Below are positions 8,525 to 16,926 of a stretch of 64,000 bases of DNA, piece by piece; the first letter of the stretch is position 1, and the number at the start of each line of letters is the position of its first letter. A program made the position numbers and the translations under genes. Source of the stretch: Hyphomonadaceae bacterium UBA5336 (GTDB lineage: Bacteria; Pseudomonadota; Alphaproteobacteria; Caulobacterales; Hyphomonadaceae); contig DHQO01000025.1 in assembly GCA_002408125.1 (NCBI GenBank), positions 145,998-209,997 of the forward strand, read 5' to 3'. Under the pieces are notes generated by a model, which made no database searches, was not told the DNA's origin, and saw only the letters and a program-made list of their open reading frames with translations.

Positions 8525-9331
8525 TCAGCTCAGCAGGTCCGGGCGGATTTCAGCGAGACTGGCATGATCGTCCGGGCCGAGCTGTTCGGCTGCGACGAGA
8601 TAGGTGTGGATGGCGAACACCACGGCGCGCGTCTGCGGCAGGCGGCGGAAGGTCTGGCGCTCGACACGCACATAGCGCGGCGTGCCCGGGGTGAGGGCTT
8701 TCGGCGCGCCCTCGCTGGCGGGCTGGTAGAGGTCCGGGCGCTCATAGATGAGGGCATTGGCGCGCATGAGCACCTGGCCGGTGCGCAGGACCGACAGCAC
8801 GCGTTCCACGCGCGATGAGAGGTCCTCGGTATAGGGCGCAACGGGCCGGTGAACATCGAAGAGGGTGCGCCCGACTTTCTCGCGCAGCCGCCAGAGTGCG
8901 GGAAAGCACAAGACGCCGCCGACCAGGTCATGTGTGTCTCCGGGCTTTTGCATCAAGAGGAGGTCTTCCTGGACCAGCCGGCCACAGGTCTCCAGCGCGG
9001 GCGCGGCCCCCAGTTCCACCCGCACGCCATCAGGGCGCAGGACGCTGTCGGGCGTTACCTCATAGCCCTGCATATCCGTCAGGTATCCTAGCAGCTCCGC
9101 CAGCAATTCCCCGGCGGCATCTTCCGCGCCGGGCTGCAGGGCGACGACCTCTTCGGTCTCCTCGGTGACGAGATGGTCGCGATAGGCCATCTGTTCGGCG
9201 AAGACCTCGTCACGCACCAGCCACTCATCCGGCGCGAGCGGCATCAGGCCGGGCAGTCGCATCCCCTGCAGGCTGGCCCAGGGGCGCACCGGAAGGTGGG
9301 AGTGCAGGATCGGCGCGCGCGTTTCGCTCAT
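8525..9331 (-). CDS. DUF3445 protein (haem-dependent N-demethylase alpha-like)
   Basis: A 268-aa protein of the DUF3445 family. Recognisable pieces are the N-terminal PWASLQGMRLPGLMPLAPDEWL, the central DLVGGVLCFPALWRLREKVG and the C-terminal RVERQTFRRLPQTRAVVFAIHTY. Members include subunits described as haem-dependent oxidative N-demethylases acting on small amines; no partner subunits are adjacent here. I used the ATG at 9331 rather than one at 9370 because the latter lies only 9 bp from the terminator of the upstream gene, which leaves no room for a leader. The substrate is unknown. Confidence 0.72.
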   Translation of the reverse strand: MSETRAPILHSHLPVRPWASLQGMRLPGLMPLAPDEWLVRDEVFAEQMAYRDHLVTEETEEVVALQPGAEDAAGELLAELLGYLTDMQGYEVTPDSVLRPDGVRVELGAAPALETCGRLVQEDLLLMQKPGDTHDLVGGVLCFPALWRLREKVGRTLFDVHRPVAPYTEDLSSRVERVLSVLRTGQVLMRANALIYERPDLYQPASEGAPKALTPGTPRYVRVERQTFRRLPQTRAVVFAIHTYLVAAEQLGPDDHASLAEIRPDLLS

Positions 9332-9378
9332 GGGCCGGGGATGGCCGCGAATGGTCGGTCTGGCAAGCATGGCGCGAG

Positions 9379-9413
9379 GAAAAAAGAAGGCCCCACCCGG
9401 GGGTGGAGCCTTT
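9379..9413 (-). terminator. Rho-independent terminator of the GH3 gene
   Basis: On the minus strand GGCTCCACCC and GGTGGGGCC form a stem followed by TTCTTTTTT. It lies about 25 bp past the stop of the PA14-GH3 gene (9438-12143). Confidence 0.85.
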
Positions 9414-9437
9414 CAGTCCATCGGAGGAATTGGCGGC

Positions 9438-12143
9438 CTAGTCGACCGCACCGAACGCGACCGAAACGGCCGCTGCGCCGTCTTCATCGACATGGCCGGG
9501 CTGGCCACCGCCGATGGAAACGCCGATCTCGCCAGAGGTCGGGAAGATGAGCGCCCCCGCCTCGTCATAATAGCCGATGCGGTCGGCCGGGATCAGGAAG
9601 TCGACCACCGCACTTTCGCCGGGTGCCAGGTCCACGACCTCGAAGCCGGCCAGTTCCACGCGCGGGACGGAGACATTCTCCCGCTCGCTGCGGGTCAGAT
9701 AGGCCTGCACCACTTCGCGGCTCGCCATGTCGCCGGAATTGGTCACCGTGACCGAGACCGGCATGGGCGCGCCGGGCGTGTAGGTCTCGGGCGCCTCGAT
9801 GGCAGAATAGGTGAAGTCGGTATAGCTGAGGCCATGGCCGAAGGCGTAGACCGGCTCGCCCTCATAATATTTGTAGGTCCGGTTCTCCATCGAATAGTCG
9901 TCGAAGGCCGGCATGCCGTCCAGCGAGGAATAGAAGGTCACCGGCAGGCGCCCGGACGGGCTGAACTCGCCCCAGAGAAGGTCGGCAATCGCCGCGCCGG
10001 CGCGCTCTCCCGGATAGAAGGCCTGGATGATGGCCGGCAGGTTTTCATCCTCCCAATTGAGCGCCATGGCCGAGCCGGAGAAATTGACCAGCACGACGGG
10101 CTTGCCGGTGGCATACAGGTCCTTCAGCAGGGCCTCCTGCGGGGCGGGCAGGTTGAGATGGGTACGGTCGCCGCCCAGGAAACCGTCAATCTCGACATCC
10201 ATTTCCTCGCCTTCCAGATTGGCGTCGATACCGCCCATGAAGAGGATGACATCGGCCTCTGCCGCGGCCGCCATGGCCTCGGCATGGAAGTCCTGGCCGA
10301 TATCGACCCAGCTGATGCGGGCTTCGGGCTCGACCGTGTTGCGGAACCACATCTGGGCCATGGAAAGCGTGGCCTCGAATTCATAGGTCTCGCCGGCCTC
10401 CAGCATATGCGTCTCGGTGCCGACAGGCTCGCCGTTCAGCGCGACCTCGGTCCAGCGTGTGCCCTGGATCTTGTAGGTGCCCGATTCCGCCGGCGCGAGC
10501 AGGCCTTTCCACTGCACCGAGAAGAAGTCGCTGATCAGCGACGGATCGGAAGGGGAATGGGTCCAGTAGAAATCCACATTCGGGTCGACCTGGGTTTTCA
10601 CCAGCTCGCCGCCCAGTTCCGGCTCGGAATAATAGTCGGCGACGAGGCCCGGTTCGAGCGAGCCGTCCTCGACCTCATGGAAGAAGCTCTCCGGACCGAT
10701 CACGTCATAATTGGTGTAGACATCCCCGGCGATGGGCGAGCCGACGGAATAGGTGACATTCTCCGCGCCCACTTTCGCGACAATCCCGTCCAGCGCGGTG
10801 ACCGGCTGGGTCGGAATGCCGTAATAATTGGCGACCAGCGTCATCCAGTTGTCGGCATTTGGCCCGATCACGGCGACTTTCGTGCCCTCGGCCAGCGGCA
10901 GGATGCCGTCATTCTTGAGCAGCACCAGCGAGGCGCGTGCGGCCTCTTCGCTGAGCGCGATATGTTCATCGCTGGCGACCACATCGAACGGGATGCTCGT
11001 ATAGGCCACATCGGCCGGATCATCGAACTCGCCCAGCTTCATGCGCGCGGTGAAGAGGCGCTCGACCGCCTGGTCTATTGTTGTTTCATACGTCCGTCCC
11101 ATTGCGATGGCTTCGGGCAAGGCGTCGAACTTGTTGCCTTCGCCATCGCCGCAATTCAGATCAGTTCCCGTATTGACGGCCAGCGCAGCGGCCTCGGCCC
11201 GCGTGTCCACATAGTTATGAGCGTAGTCGTAGTAGAAATCGCCGATGGCGCCGCAGTCGGAGACGACATAGCCGTCAAAGCCAAGCTCGCCGCGCAGGAG
11301 ATCGACCATAAGATACTTGCTGCCACAGGCTGGTTGTCCCAGGACGGCGTTGTAGGCGCACATCACCGAGGCGACATCGGTTTCGTCGAAAACCATCTTG
11401 AACGCCGGGAGATAGGTCTCTCGCAAGTCGGCAAAGTTTGGATAATAGTCGTCGGAATGCCGGGTCGGCTCCGGGCCGGAATGCACCGCATAGTGTTTCA
11501 CCGTGGCGACGGTCTTGATGTAATGCTCGTCGGTGCCCTGCAGGCCGGTGACGAAATTCACCGCCATGCGGCCGGTGAGATAGGGGTCCTCGCCATAGGT
11601 CTCCTGGCCCCGGCCCCAGCGCGGATCGCGGAAGATATTGATGTTCGGAGACCAGAAGGTGAGATCGCCATACTGCACGAAGGTATTGTCGCGCATGAAC
11701 TGGTGGTGCTTGGCGCGGCCCTCATCGGAAATGGTGGTGGCGACCGTCAGCATGAGGTCCTCGTCCCAGGTTGCGGCAATGCCGATGGCCTGCGGGAAGA
11801 CGGTCGCCTCGCCGGCGCGCGCCACCCCGTGCAGGGCCTCGTTCCACCAGTAGAAGCGGCGCACGCCGAGCCGGTCGATGGGCGCGGCCTTGTCATACAT
11901 CTGGGCGGCCTTTTCCTCCAGCGTCAGGCGCGAGACGAGGTCGGCCGCGCGGTCTTCAGGCGTCAGGGACGGGTCCTGGAAGGGATAATCATAGGCCGGC
12001 CCGGCAGTTTCCGCTTCGGCGCGAGCGGTGTCCATGGCTGGCGCCTCGGTGGCGGTCTGGACGCATCCTGCAATGAGTGCGGCACTGGCCACGCCGGCAA
12101 GCCAACCCATCCCGCGCAACCCTTTTAAGCCTGTCCTGATCAT
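9438..12143 (-). CDS. GH3 beta-glycosidase with PA14 domain
   Basis: A 901-aa lipoprotein (signal GVASAALIAGCVQ). It has the GH3 N-terminal barrel (FYWWNEALHGVAR, FRDPRWGRGQETYGEDPYL), nucleophile Asp in VVSDCGAIGDF (about residue 296), the GH3 C-terminal domain, an inserted PA14 carbohydrate-binding domain (about 500-575, GLVADYYSEPELGGEL to QGTRWTEVALNG) and a C-terminal fibronectin-III-like domain. The SDCGAI motif and WWNEALHG are typical of the beta-xylosidase/beta-glucosidase branch. AGGAGGAG precedes the ATG. It cleaves beta-linked sugars in the periplasm or at the surface. It is divergent from gntK with a LacI-type palindrome between. Confidence 0.92.
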   Translation of the reverse strand: MIRTGLKGLRGMGWLAGVASAALIAGCVQTATEAPAMDTARAEAETAGPAYDYPFQDPSLTPEDRAADLVSRLTLEEKAAQMYDKAAPIDRLGVRRFYWWNEALHGVARAGEATVFPQAIGIAATWDEDLMLTVATTISDEGRAKHHQFMRDNTFVQYGDLTFWSPNINIFRDPRWGRGQETYGEDPYLTGRMAVNFVTGLQGTDEHYIKTVATVKHYAVHSGPEPTRHSDDYYPNFADLRETYLPAFKMVFDETDVASVMCAYNAVLGQPACGSKYLMVDLLRGELGFDGYVVSDCGAIGDFYYDYAHNYVDTRAEAAALAVNTGTDLNCGDGEGNKFDALPEAIAMGRTYETTIDQAVERLFTARMKLGEFDDPADVAYTSIPFDVVASDEHIALSEEAARASLVLLKNDGILPLAEGTKVAVIGPNADNWMTLVANYYGIPTQPVTALDGIVAKVGAENVTYSVGSPIAGDVYTNYDVIGPESFFHEVEDGSLEPGLVADYYSEPELGGELVKTQVDPNVDFYWTHSPSDPSLISDFFSVQWKGLLAPAESGTYKIQGTRWTEVALNGEPVGTETHMLEAGETYEFEATLSMAQMWFRNTVEPEARISWVDIGQDFHAEAMAAAAEADVILFMGGIDANLEGEEMDVEIDGFLGGDRTHLNLPAPQEALLKDLYATGKPVVLVNFSGSAMALNWEDENLPAIIQAFYPGERAGAAIADLLWGEFSPSGRLPVTFYSSLDGMPAFDDYSMENRTYKYYEGEPVYAFGHGLSYTDFTYSAIEAPETYTPGAPMPVSVTVTNSGDMASREVVQAYLTRSERENVSVPRVELAGFEVVDLAPGESAVVDFLIPADRIGYYDEAGALIFPTSGEIGVSIGGGQPGHVDEDGAAAVSVAFGAVD

Positions 12144-12251
12144 TCTGGTGTCTCCTCCTGATACGTGTCCGCCGCGGCGTCTTTTGCGCCTGCTTCTTGA
12201 CGGATGTCCGGTTCTTGCCTGACGCTTTGCCCTGAAGTGAGGAGTAGTTTA

Positions 12252-12263
12252 GTTAGCGCTAAC
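12252..12263. promoter_or_regulatory. LacI-type operator palindrome
   Basis: GTTAGCGCTAAC is a perfect 12-bp palindrome with the central CG-containing core usual for LacI/GalR operators. It lies between the divergent PA14-GH3 gene and gluconokinase. No LacI gene is in the window, so the regulator would be encoded elsewhere. Confidence 0.6.
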
Positions 12264-12356
12264 AGTCTATATGTCACGGCGAACTTTCTGTGCGGCAGTG
12301 CACCATTAAAGCTGCGGCTGTGTCGGCAAGGTGCTGATTTTCATGGAGCCCGTGCA

Positions 12357-12848
12357 TTGGCGGAGAAGGTCATCATCGTGATGGGGGTATCGGGCAGCGG
12401 CAAGTCGTCCGTCGGCTCCGCCCTGGGCGCGGCAATTAGGGCCGATTTCATCGATGCCGACGACTATCACCCGCCGGCCAACCGGGAAAAACAGGCGGCC
12501 GGAATTCCGCTGACGAACGAAGACAGGAAAGGCTGGATCGCCGCTATCGCGGCTGATCTGAACGCGCGGCCGGCCAGCTGTGTCCTGGCCTGCTCGGCAC
12601 TGAACGCGACAGTGCGCGGCTGGCTCGCCGAACAGATCGCGGCGCCGCTTACCTATGTGCTGCTTGAGGGTGAAAAGGCGCTGATCGCCGAGCGCATGAA
12701 GGCACGGAAAGGGCATTTCATGCCAGCCTCCCTGCTCGACAGCCAGTTTGCTGCGCTGGAACCACCCGAAGAGGCCATCCGGGTGAATATCGAAAAGCCG
12801 GTCGAGACGCTCGTCGCCGAGATCCGCGCCGCGCTGGGGCCGAGCTAG
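12357..12848 (+). CDS. gntK: Gluconokinase
   Basis: A 163-aa kinase that phosphorylates D-gluconate to 6-phosphogluconate. The P-loop MGVSGSGKSSVG opens the protein, followed by FIDADDYHPPANREK (substrate/Mg contact, very characteristic of gluconokinase), PLTNEDRKGWI, ACSALN and KGHFMPASLLDSQFAALE. I chose the TTG at 12357 because GGAG lies 8 bp upstream and it puts the P-loop at the usual distance; the frame is open to 12204 but without family similarity. The stop overlaps the GH3-SMP30 stop (CTAG serves both strands). Together with the fused gluconolactonase it makes a sugar-lactone-gluconate-6-phosphogluconate route. Confidence 0.9.
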   Translation: MAEKVIIVMGVSGSGKSSVGSALGAAIRADFIDADDYHPPANREKQAAGIPLTNEDRKGWIAAIAADLNARPASCVLACSALNATVRGWLAEQIAAPLTYVLLEGEKALIAERMKARKGHFMPASLLDSQFAALEPPEEAIRVNIEKPVETLVAEIRAALGPS

Positions 12849-15800
12849 AAGCCCAGCCCCTTCGTCGCCATCCGCACACGCGCCAGGAAATCGCCGGAGG
12901 TGATGAACAGCGTATAGCCGTCCTCGCCGAAGGTGACATTCGCCGCCGCCGTGCCGGTGGAAATGAGCGCCAGCACTTCGCCTTCGGGTGAGAAGATGCG
13001 CACGCCGCCGGGCCCGGTGGCATAGAGGTGGCCATCCACATCCATCGCCATGCCATCGGGCAGGCCGGGCATGCCCTCGCCGACAAACTCGGTGAGGTCG
13101 GCGAAGACGCGCCTGTTCGAGACGCTGCCGTCCTCGGCGATATCATAGGCGAAGATCTGTGCGGCTTGCGGGTCCGATTGCGCAACATAGAGCGTGGTGC
13201 CATCCGGCGAGAGGATCACGCCATTGGGCCGGGTCAGCTCGCCATCGACCAGCGTGATCGTGCCGTCCGGCGCGCGGCTGTAGACGCCGTTGACCGGGGT
13301 TTCCTTCAGCGGGGCGGCGTCGAGACCGGCCAGGCCATAGGGTGGATCGGTGAAATAGATTGCCCCGTCGCCGGCCAGCACCAGGTCGTTCGGGCTGGAG
13401 AAACGATTGCCCTCGAACCCGGTCGCGAGCAGCGTCTTTTCCTTCGTCGCAAGGTCCAGCGCGGCAATGGCGCGGTTGCCATGATCACCCATCAGCAAAT
13501 TGCCGTCCGGGCCGAGGATGAGCCCGTTTGAGCCGGGTTCGCGGAAGGCCGGATTGTATGGGCCGTCATAGCCTGACGGCATGAGGAATACTTCCACAGC
13601 GCCGCGTTCGGTCCATTTGTAGATCGTGTTTTCCGGCACGTCGGAGAACAGGACAGCCTGCATCGAAGGCACCCAGACCGGGCCTTCCGACCAGACAAAG
13701 AGATCGTCGGTCAGCTTCTCGATCCGCGCCCCGGGTGCGAAGAGGTCTTCCGCACCGTCGGCATAAACCAGGATCTCGCCGATGGTGGGGTAGGGGGTGG
13801 CTATCGCCTCCTCGACCTCAACAGGCGTGAGGATCGCGGCGGCCGAGCCATCGGTCTCAAAGCTCCCGGTCACGTGAAGGCTGGCGCGCTGGCGGATATC
13901 ATCCGAAGCCGAGCCCACCATCAGTTCGATCTCGCCGGCTTCCACCACCCAGGTGTCCTCGGCGCCGAAGAAGGCAAACTGCTCCGGTGTCAGGGTGAAG
14001 GTCACCCTTGCCCGCTCGCCCGGCGCAAGCGTGATGCGCTTGAACCCGCGCAGTTCCTGCACCGGGCGGGCAATGCTGGCATAGAGGTCGCGGATATAGA
14101 GCTGGACCACCTCATCGGCGGCGGTGTCGCCGGAATTGGTGACATTGAGGCTCACCGCCACGCTCTCGCCTTCGCCAATATCTGCTGCCGAAAGCGTCAG
14201 GCCGCCATAGGTGAAATCAGAGTAGGTCAGGCCATGCCCGAAGGCGTAAAGCGGCGTGATCGGGATATCGACATAGCGCGAGGTATCCCTGGTGATATCC
14301 GGATCGGCCGGGCGCCCGGTGGCATTGTGGCCCATATACCAGGGCATCTGGCCGGTCGTGCGCGGGAAGCTGGCCGGCAGGCGCCCGCCGGGGGCGACAT
14401 CGCCGAAGAGCAGATCGGCCACGGCCGGGCCGGCCTCCACGCCGAGCATCCAGGTCTCCAGGATCGCATCGGCCTTGCCCGCGATCGGGGAAAGATCCAC
14501 CGGCCGGCCATTCACCAGCACGACGACCACCGGCTTGCCGGTTTCGAATACGGCTTCGGCCAGTTCGAGCTGCGGGGCGGGCAGGGCGACGGTCGACATG
14601 GCGCGGGCCTCCCCGGACATGTCGAAATCCTCCCCGATCACCAGCACCACCACATCGCTGGTCTCGGCCACGGCGACCGCTTCGGCAATGGCGTCTGCAT
14701 CGGCGGGGTTTTTCGTGTCCGCGCCCGGCGTATAGGTCGTGGCGCCCGGCAGGCGCGCTTCGAGCGCATCGCGGATGGTCACGACATCCTCGGCCCGGCC
14801 CTGTGCGCGCCAGGAGCCGAGCTGGGTCAACCCGTCCTCGGCCAGCGCGCCGATAATCGCCACACGGCCCGGATCTTCCGCCAGCGGCAAGAGGCGGCCG
14901 TCATTCTTGAGCAGCACGGCAGAGCGCGCGGCAATCTCGCGGGCCGCTGCGCGATGCTCAGGCGAGAGCAGGGAAGCGGCCTCGCGCGCGCCGTCATGAT
15001 AGGCCATCGGATCGTCGAACAGGCCGAGCGCTTCCTTGGCCATCAGCACGCGCCGGGCGCTGGCATCCAGCGCGGCGGCAAGTTCGGGATCGGCTTTCAC
15101 GCGATCGGCGAGCGCACTGGCATAGATGCCCGAGGTCATCTCCATGTCGACACCGGCGGTGAGGGCGAGCGCGCCGGCCTCGCCCGGCGTTTCGGCCACG
15201 CCATGGGCCATGAGTTCGGCAATGGAGTTCCAGTCGCTGATCAGGACCCCGTCATAGCCCCACTCGCCGCGCAAGACGCCGTTCAGCAGCGCGCTGTTGG
15301 CCGTGGTCGGCACCCCGGCAATGTCGTTGAAGGCAACCATGAAGCTGCCCGTGCCGGCATCCGCTGCGGCCTCGAAGGGCGGCAGGTAGACCTCGCGCAG
15401 GGTGCGTTCTGAAATGTCGGCACTGTTGTAGTCGCGCCCGCCAATACCCGCGCCATAGGCCCCGAAATGCTTGGTGGTGGCGAGCACCGTGTTGCCGGCG
15501 GCAAGGTCGGTGCCCTGGAAGCCGCGCACCTGGGCAGCCGACATTTCCGCGCCGAGATAGGGCTCCTCGCCCGCGCCCTCGACGATCCGGCCCCAGCGTG
15601 CATCGCGCGCAATGTCGACCATGGGCGCGAAGGTCCAGTGCAGCCCGGACGCGCTGGCCTCGTCGGCGGCAATGGCGGCTGCCGTTTCGGCGGCCTCGGT
15701 ATCGAAGCTCGCGGCCATGGCGAGCGGCACCGGGAAGATGGTGCGGTAGCCGTGCACCACGTCCATGGCAAAGAGCAGCGGGATGCCGAGCGGGGTGTCG

Positions 15801-16198
15801 TCCACCGCCGTGGTTTGCAGGTCGCCGAGGAATTCCGCGCCCGCGACATGCAGGTAGGAACCGACCGCACCGGCGCGGATACGCTCATGCTCGGCCTCGT
15901 TGATGCGCGAATTGAGGTTCTTCGAGCGCCCGCCGGGGATCTGGTTGAGCTGGCCGAGCTTCTGCTCCACGCTCATCCGCGCGAGGATATAATCGACGCG
16001 CGCCTCGCCGGTCAGGCCAAGCTGGGTGGCCTGGGCCGCCACCGGCAGGTGGGCGAGTTCCGGAGGAGTCTCGACCTGCGTGACTTCTACCGGCTCCGGC
16101 ACGGCAGCGGGCGCAGTGGCACAGCTGGCTACGGCAAATGAGAGCGATAACAAAGCGGCAGCTGAAACATGCAGTCCGGCGGCGGAACGATAACGCAT
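12845..16198 (-). CDS. GH3 beta-glucosidase fused to SMP-30 gluconolactonase
   Basis: A 1117-aa lipoprotein (signal AVASCATAP). Residues about 60-770 are a BglX-like GH3 enzyme: FAMDVVHGYRTIFPVPLAMA, KHFGAYG, nucleophile in GVLISDWNS (about 318), a C-terminal GH3 domain and an Fn3-like domain. Residues about 825-1117 are an SMP-30/gluconolactonase beta-propeller with its metal-ligand motifs SEGPVW (Glu about 838), SSPNDL (Asn about 936) and GLPDGM (Asp about 1049). The ATG at 16198 is preceded by GGGAGGAC; open sequence further 5' is not similar to anything. Normal BglX ends after Fn3, so the propeller is an added enzyme. It faces gntK. Confidence 0.9.
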   Translation of the reverse strand: MRYRSAAGLHVSAAALLSLSFAVASCATAPAAVPEPVEVTQVETPPELAHLPVAAQATQLGLTGEARVDYILARMSVEQKLGQLNQIPGGRSKNLNSRINEAEHERIRAGAVGSYLHVAGAEFLGDLQTTAVDDTPLGIPLLFAMDVVHGYRTIFPVPLAMAASFDTEAAETAAAIAADEASASGLHWTFAPMVDIARDARWGRIVEGAGEEPYLGAEMSAAQVRGFQGTDLAAGNTVLATTKHFGAYGAGIGGRDYNSADISERTLREVYLPPFEAAADAGTGSFMVAFNDIAGVPTTANSALLNGVLRGEWGYDGVLISDWNSIAELMAHGVAETPGEAGALALTAGVDMEMTSGIYASALADRVKADPELAAALDASARRVLMAKEALGLFDDPMAYHDGAREAASLLSPEHRAAAREIAARSAVLLKNDGRLLPLAEDPGRVAIIGALAEDGLTQLGSWRAQGRAEDVVTIRDALEARLPGATTYTPGADTKNPADADAIAEAVAVAETSDVVVLVIGEDFDMSGEARAMSTVALPAPQLELAEAVFETGKPVVVVLVNGRPVDLSPIAGKADAILETWMLGVEAGPAVADLLFGDVAPGGRLPASFPRTTGQMPWYMGHNATGRPADPDITRDTSRYVDIPITPLYAFGHGLTYSDFTYGGLTLSAADIGEGESVAVSLNVTNSGDTAADEVVQLYIRDLYASIARPVQELRGFKRITLAPGERARVTFTLTPEQFAFFGAEDTWVVEAGEIELMVGSASDDIRQRASLHVTGSFETDGSAAAILTPVEVEEAIATPYPTIGEILVYADGAEDLFAPGARIEKLTDDLFVWSEGPVWVPSMQAVLFSDVPENTIYKWTERGAVEVFLMPSGYDGPYNPAFREPGSNGLILGPDGNLLMGDHGNRAIAALDLATKEKTLLATGFEGNRFSSPNDLVLAGDGAIYFTDPPYGLAGLDAAPLKETPVNGVYSRAPDGTITLVDGELTRPNGVILSPDGTTLYVAQSDPQAAQIFAYDIAEDGSVSNRRVFADLTEFVGEGMPGLPDGMAMDVDGHLYATGPGGVRIFSPEGEVLALISTGTAAANVTFGEDGYTLFITSGDFLARVRMATKGLGF

Positions 16199-16267
16199 TG
16201 AATGTCCTCCCTGGCCCGTCTCGCGGGCTCTCTGGTCTCTGGCGGGCAAGTCGCCAGCCTTGCGCGC

Positions 16268-16278
16268 GGGGGGGGGGG
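16268..16278 (+). repeat. 11-G homopolymer tract
   Basis: A run of 11 G lies in the leader/promoter region of the GH3-SMP30 gene, 70-80 bp before its ATG. Such tracts are prone to slippage and can alter promoter spacing; it could equally be a sequencing artefact. Confidence 0.5.
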
Positions 16279-16371
16279 ATTGCCTGAATGCGTCCGGCCC
16301 CGTGCGTCCCGTTTCGTCACTAGCCGCTTTCCGGTGATTTTCAAAGACCCGCCTGCGGATATGCCCACGCG

Positions 16372-16405
16372 CCCCCTGCTTCCGCGTTCCGGAAGCAGGG
16401 GGTTT
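16372..16405 (+). terminator. Strong plus-strand intrinsic terminator without an upstream gene
   Basis: CCCCCTGCTTCC and GGAAGCAGGGGG form a perfect 12-bp stem with a 7-nt loop, followed by TTTTT on the plus strand. The next plus-strand gene upstream is gntK, 3.5 kb away. It may end a small RNA starting after about 16200, act as an attenuator before the gene at 16486, or shield that gene from read-through. Confidence 0.8.
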
Positions 16406-16485
16406 TTGCATCAGCCTTCAGGCAACCAAATCAGGATCAACACAGTTATTTTCCCAGGAGAGTACAGCCACGAAGGACACATCAC

Positions 16486-16926
16486 ATGCCACATGAGTTT
16501 CAAACCATCTGGGATCTCGAGACCCGCTTCTGGAGAGGCGAGGAGAGGTTTTTCCGCAAGCATATGGCCCCGCATGTGCTCATGGTTTTTCCCGACCCGG
16601 TCGGGATCCTTGATCATGAAGGCATCCTGTCGTCGCTCGACGCGGAACCGAGATGGCGGCATGTCGCGATGGAAGCACGCCACGCCGAAGCCCCCCATCG
16701 CGACCTCCTGTTCATTGCCTACAAGGTAGAGGCACGGCGTAGCGGCGAGGAGGAGCCCTACAGGGCCTGGTGCAGTTCCAACTATATCTGCCACGACCAT
16801 GACTGGCAGCTCGTCCATCACCAGCAGACACCGATCAAACCGGTGTGGCCGGATCAGGCCGGGAGCTATTCGGCCAATTCCCGCGCCGTGATCGGTGTGC
16901 CGGCGGAAATGCCTGGGCCGGGATAA
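16486..16926 (+). CDS. Small SnoaL/NTF2-like hypothetical protein
   Basis: A 146-aa protein. FWRGEERFFRKHMAPHVLMVFPDP, WRHVAMEARHA and the YRAWCSSNYICHDHDWQLVHHQQTP ending fit the NTF2/SnoaL-like (DUF4440-type) fold, here assigned by pattern only. GAAGGA precedes the ATG. Its last 61 bp overlap, on the opposite strand, the end of the membrane-fusion protein gene. No enzymatic function can be assigned: the fold serves as isomerase, polyketide cyclase or simple binding domain. Confidence 0.65.
   Translation: MPHEFQTIWDLETRFWRGEERFFRKHMAPHVLMVFPDPVGILDHEGILSSLDAEPRWRHVAMEARHAEAPHRDLLFIAYKVEARRSGEEEPYRAWCSSNYICHDHDWQLVHHQQTPIKPVWPDQAGSYSANSRAVIGVPAEMPGPG

Noticed and set aside
9330..12128. 932-codon plus-strand open frame
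   Set aside because: Antisense to the PA14-GH3 gene, with no recognisable motif and no ribosome-binding site.
16239..16257. CTGGCG-N7-CGCCAG repeat before the GH3 fusion
   Set aside because: Six GC-rich base pairs are expected by chance at this composition.
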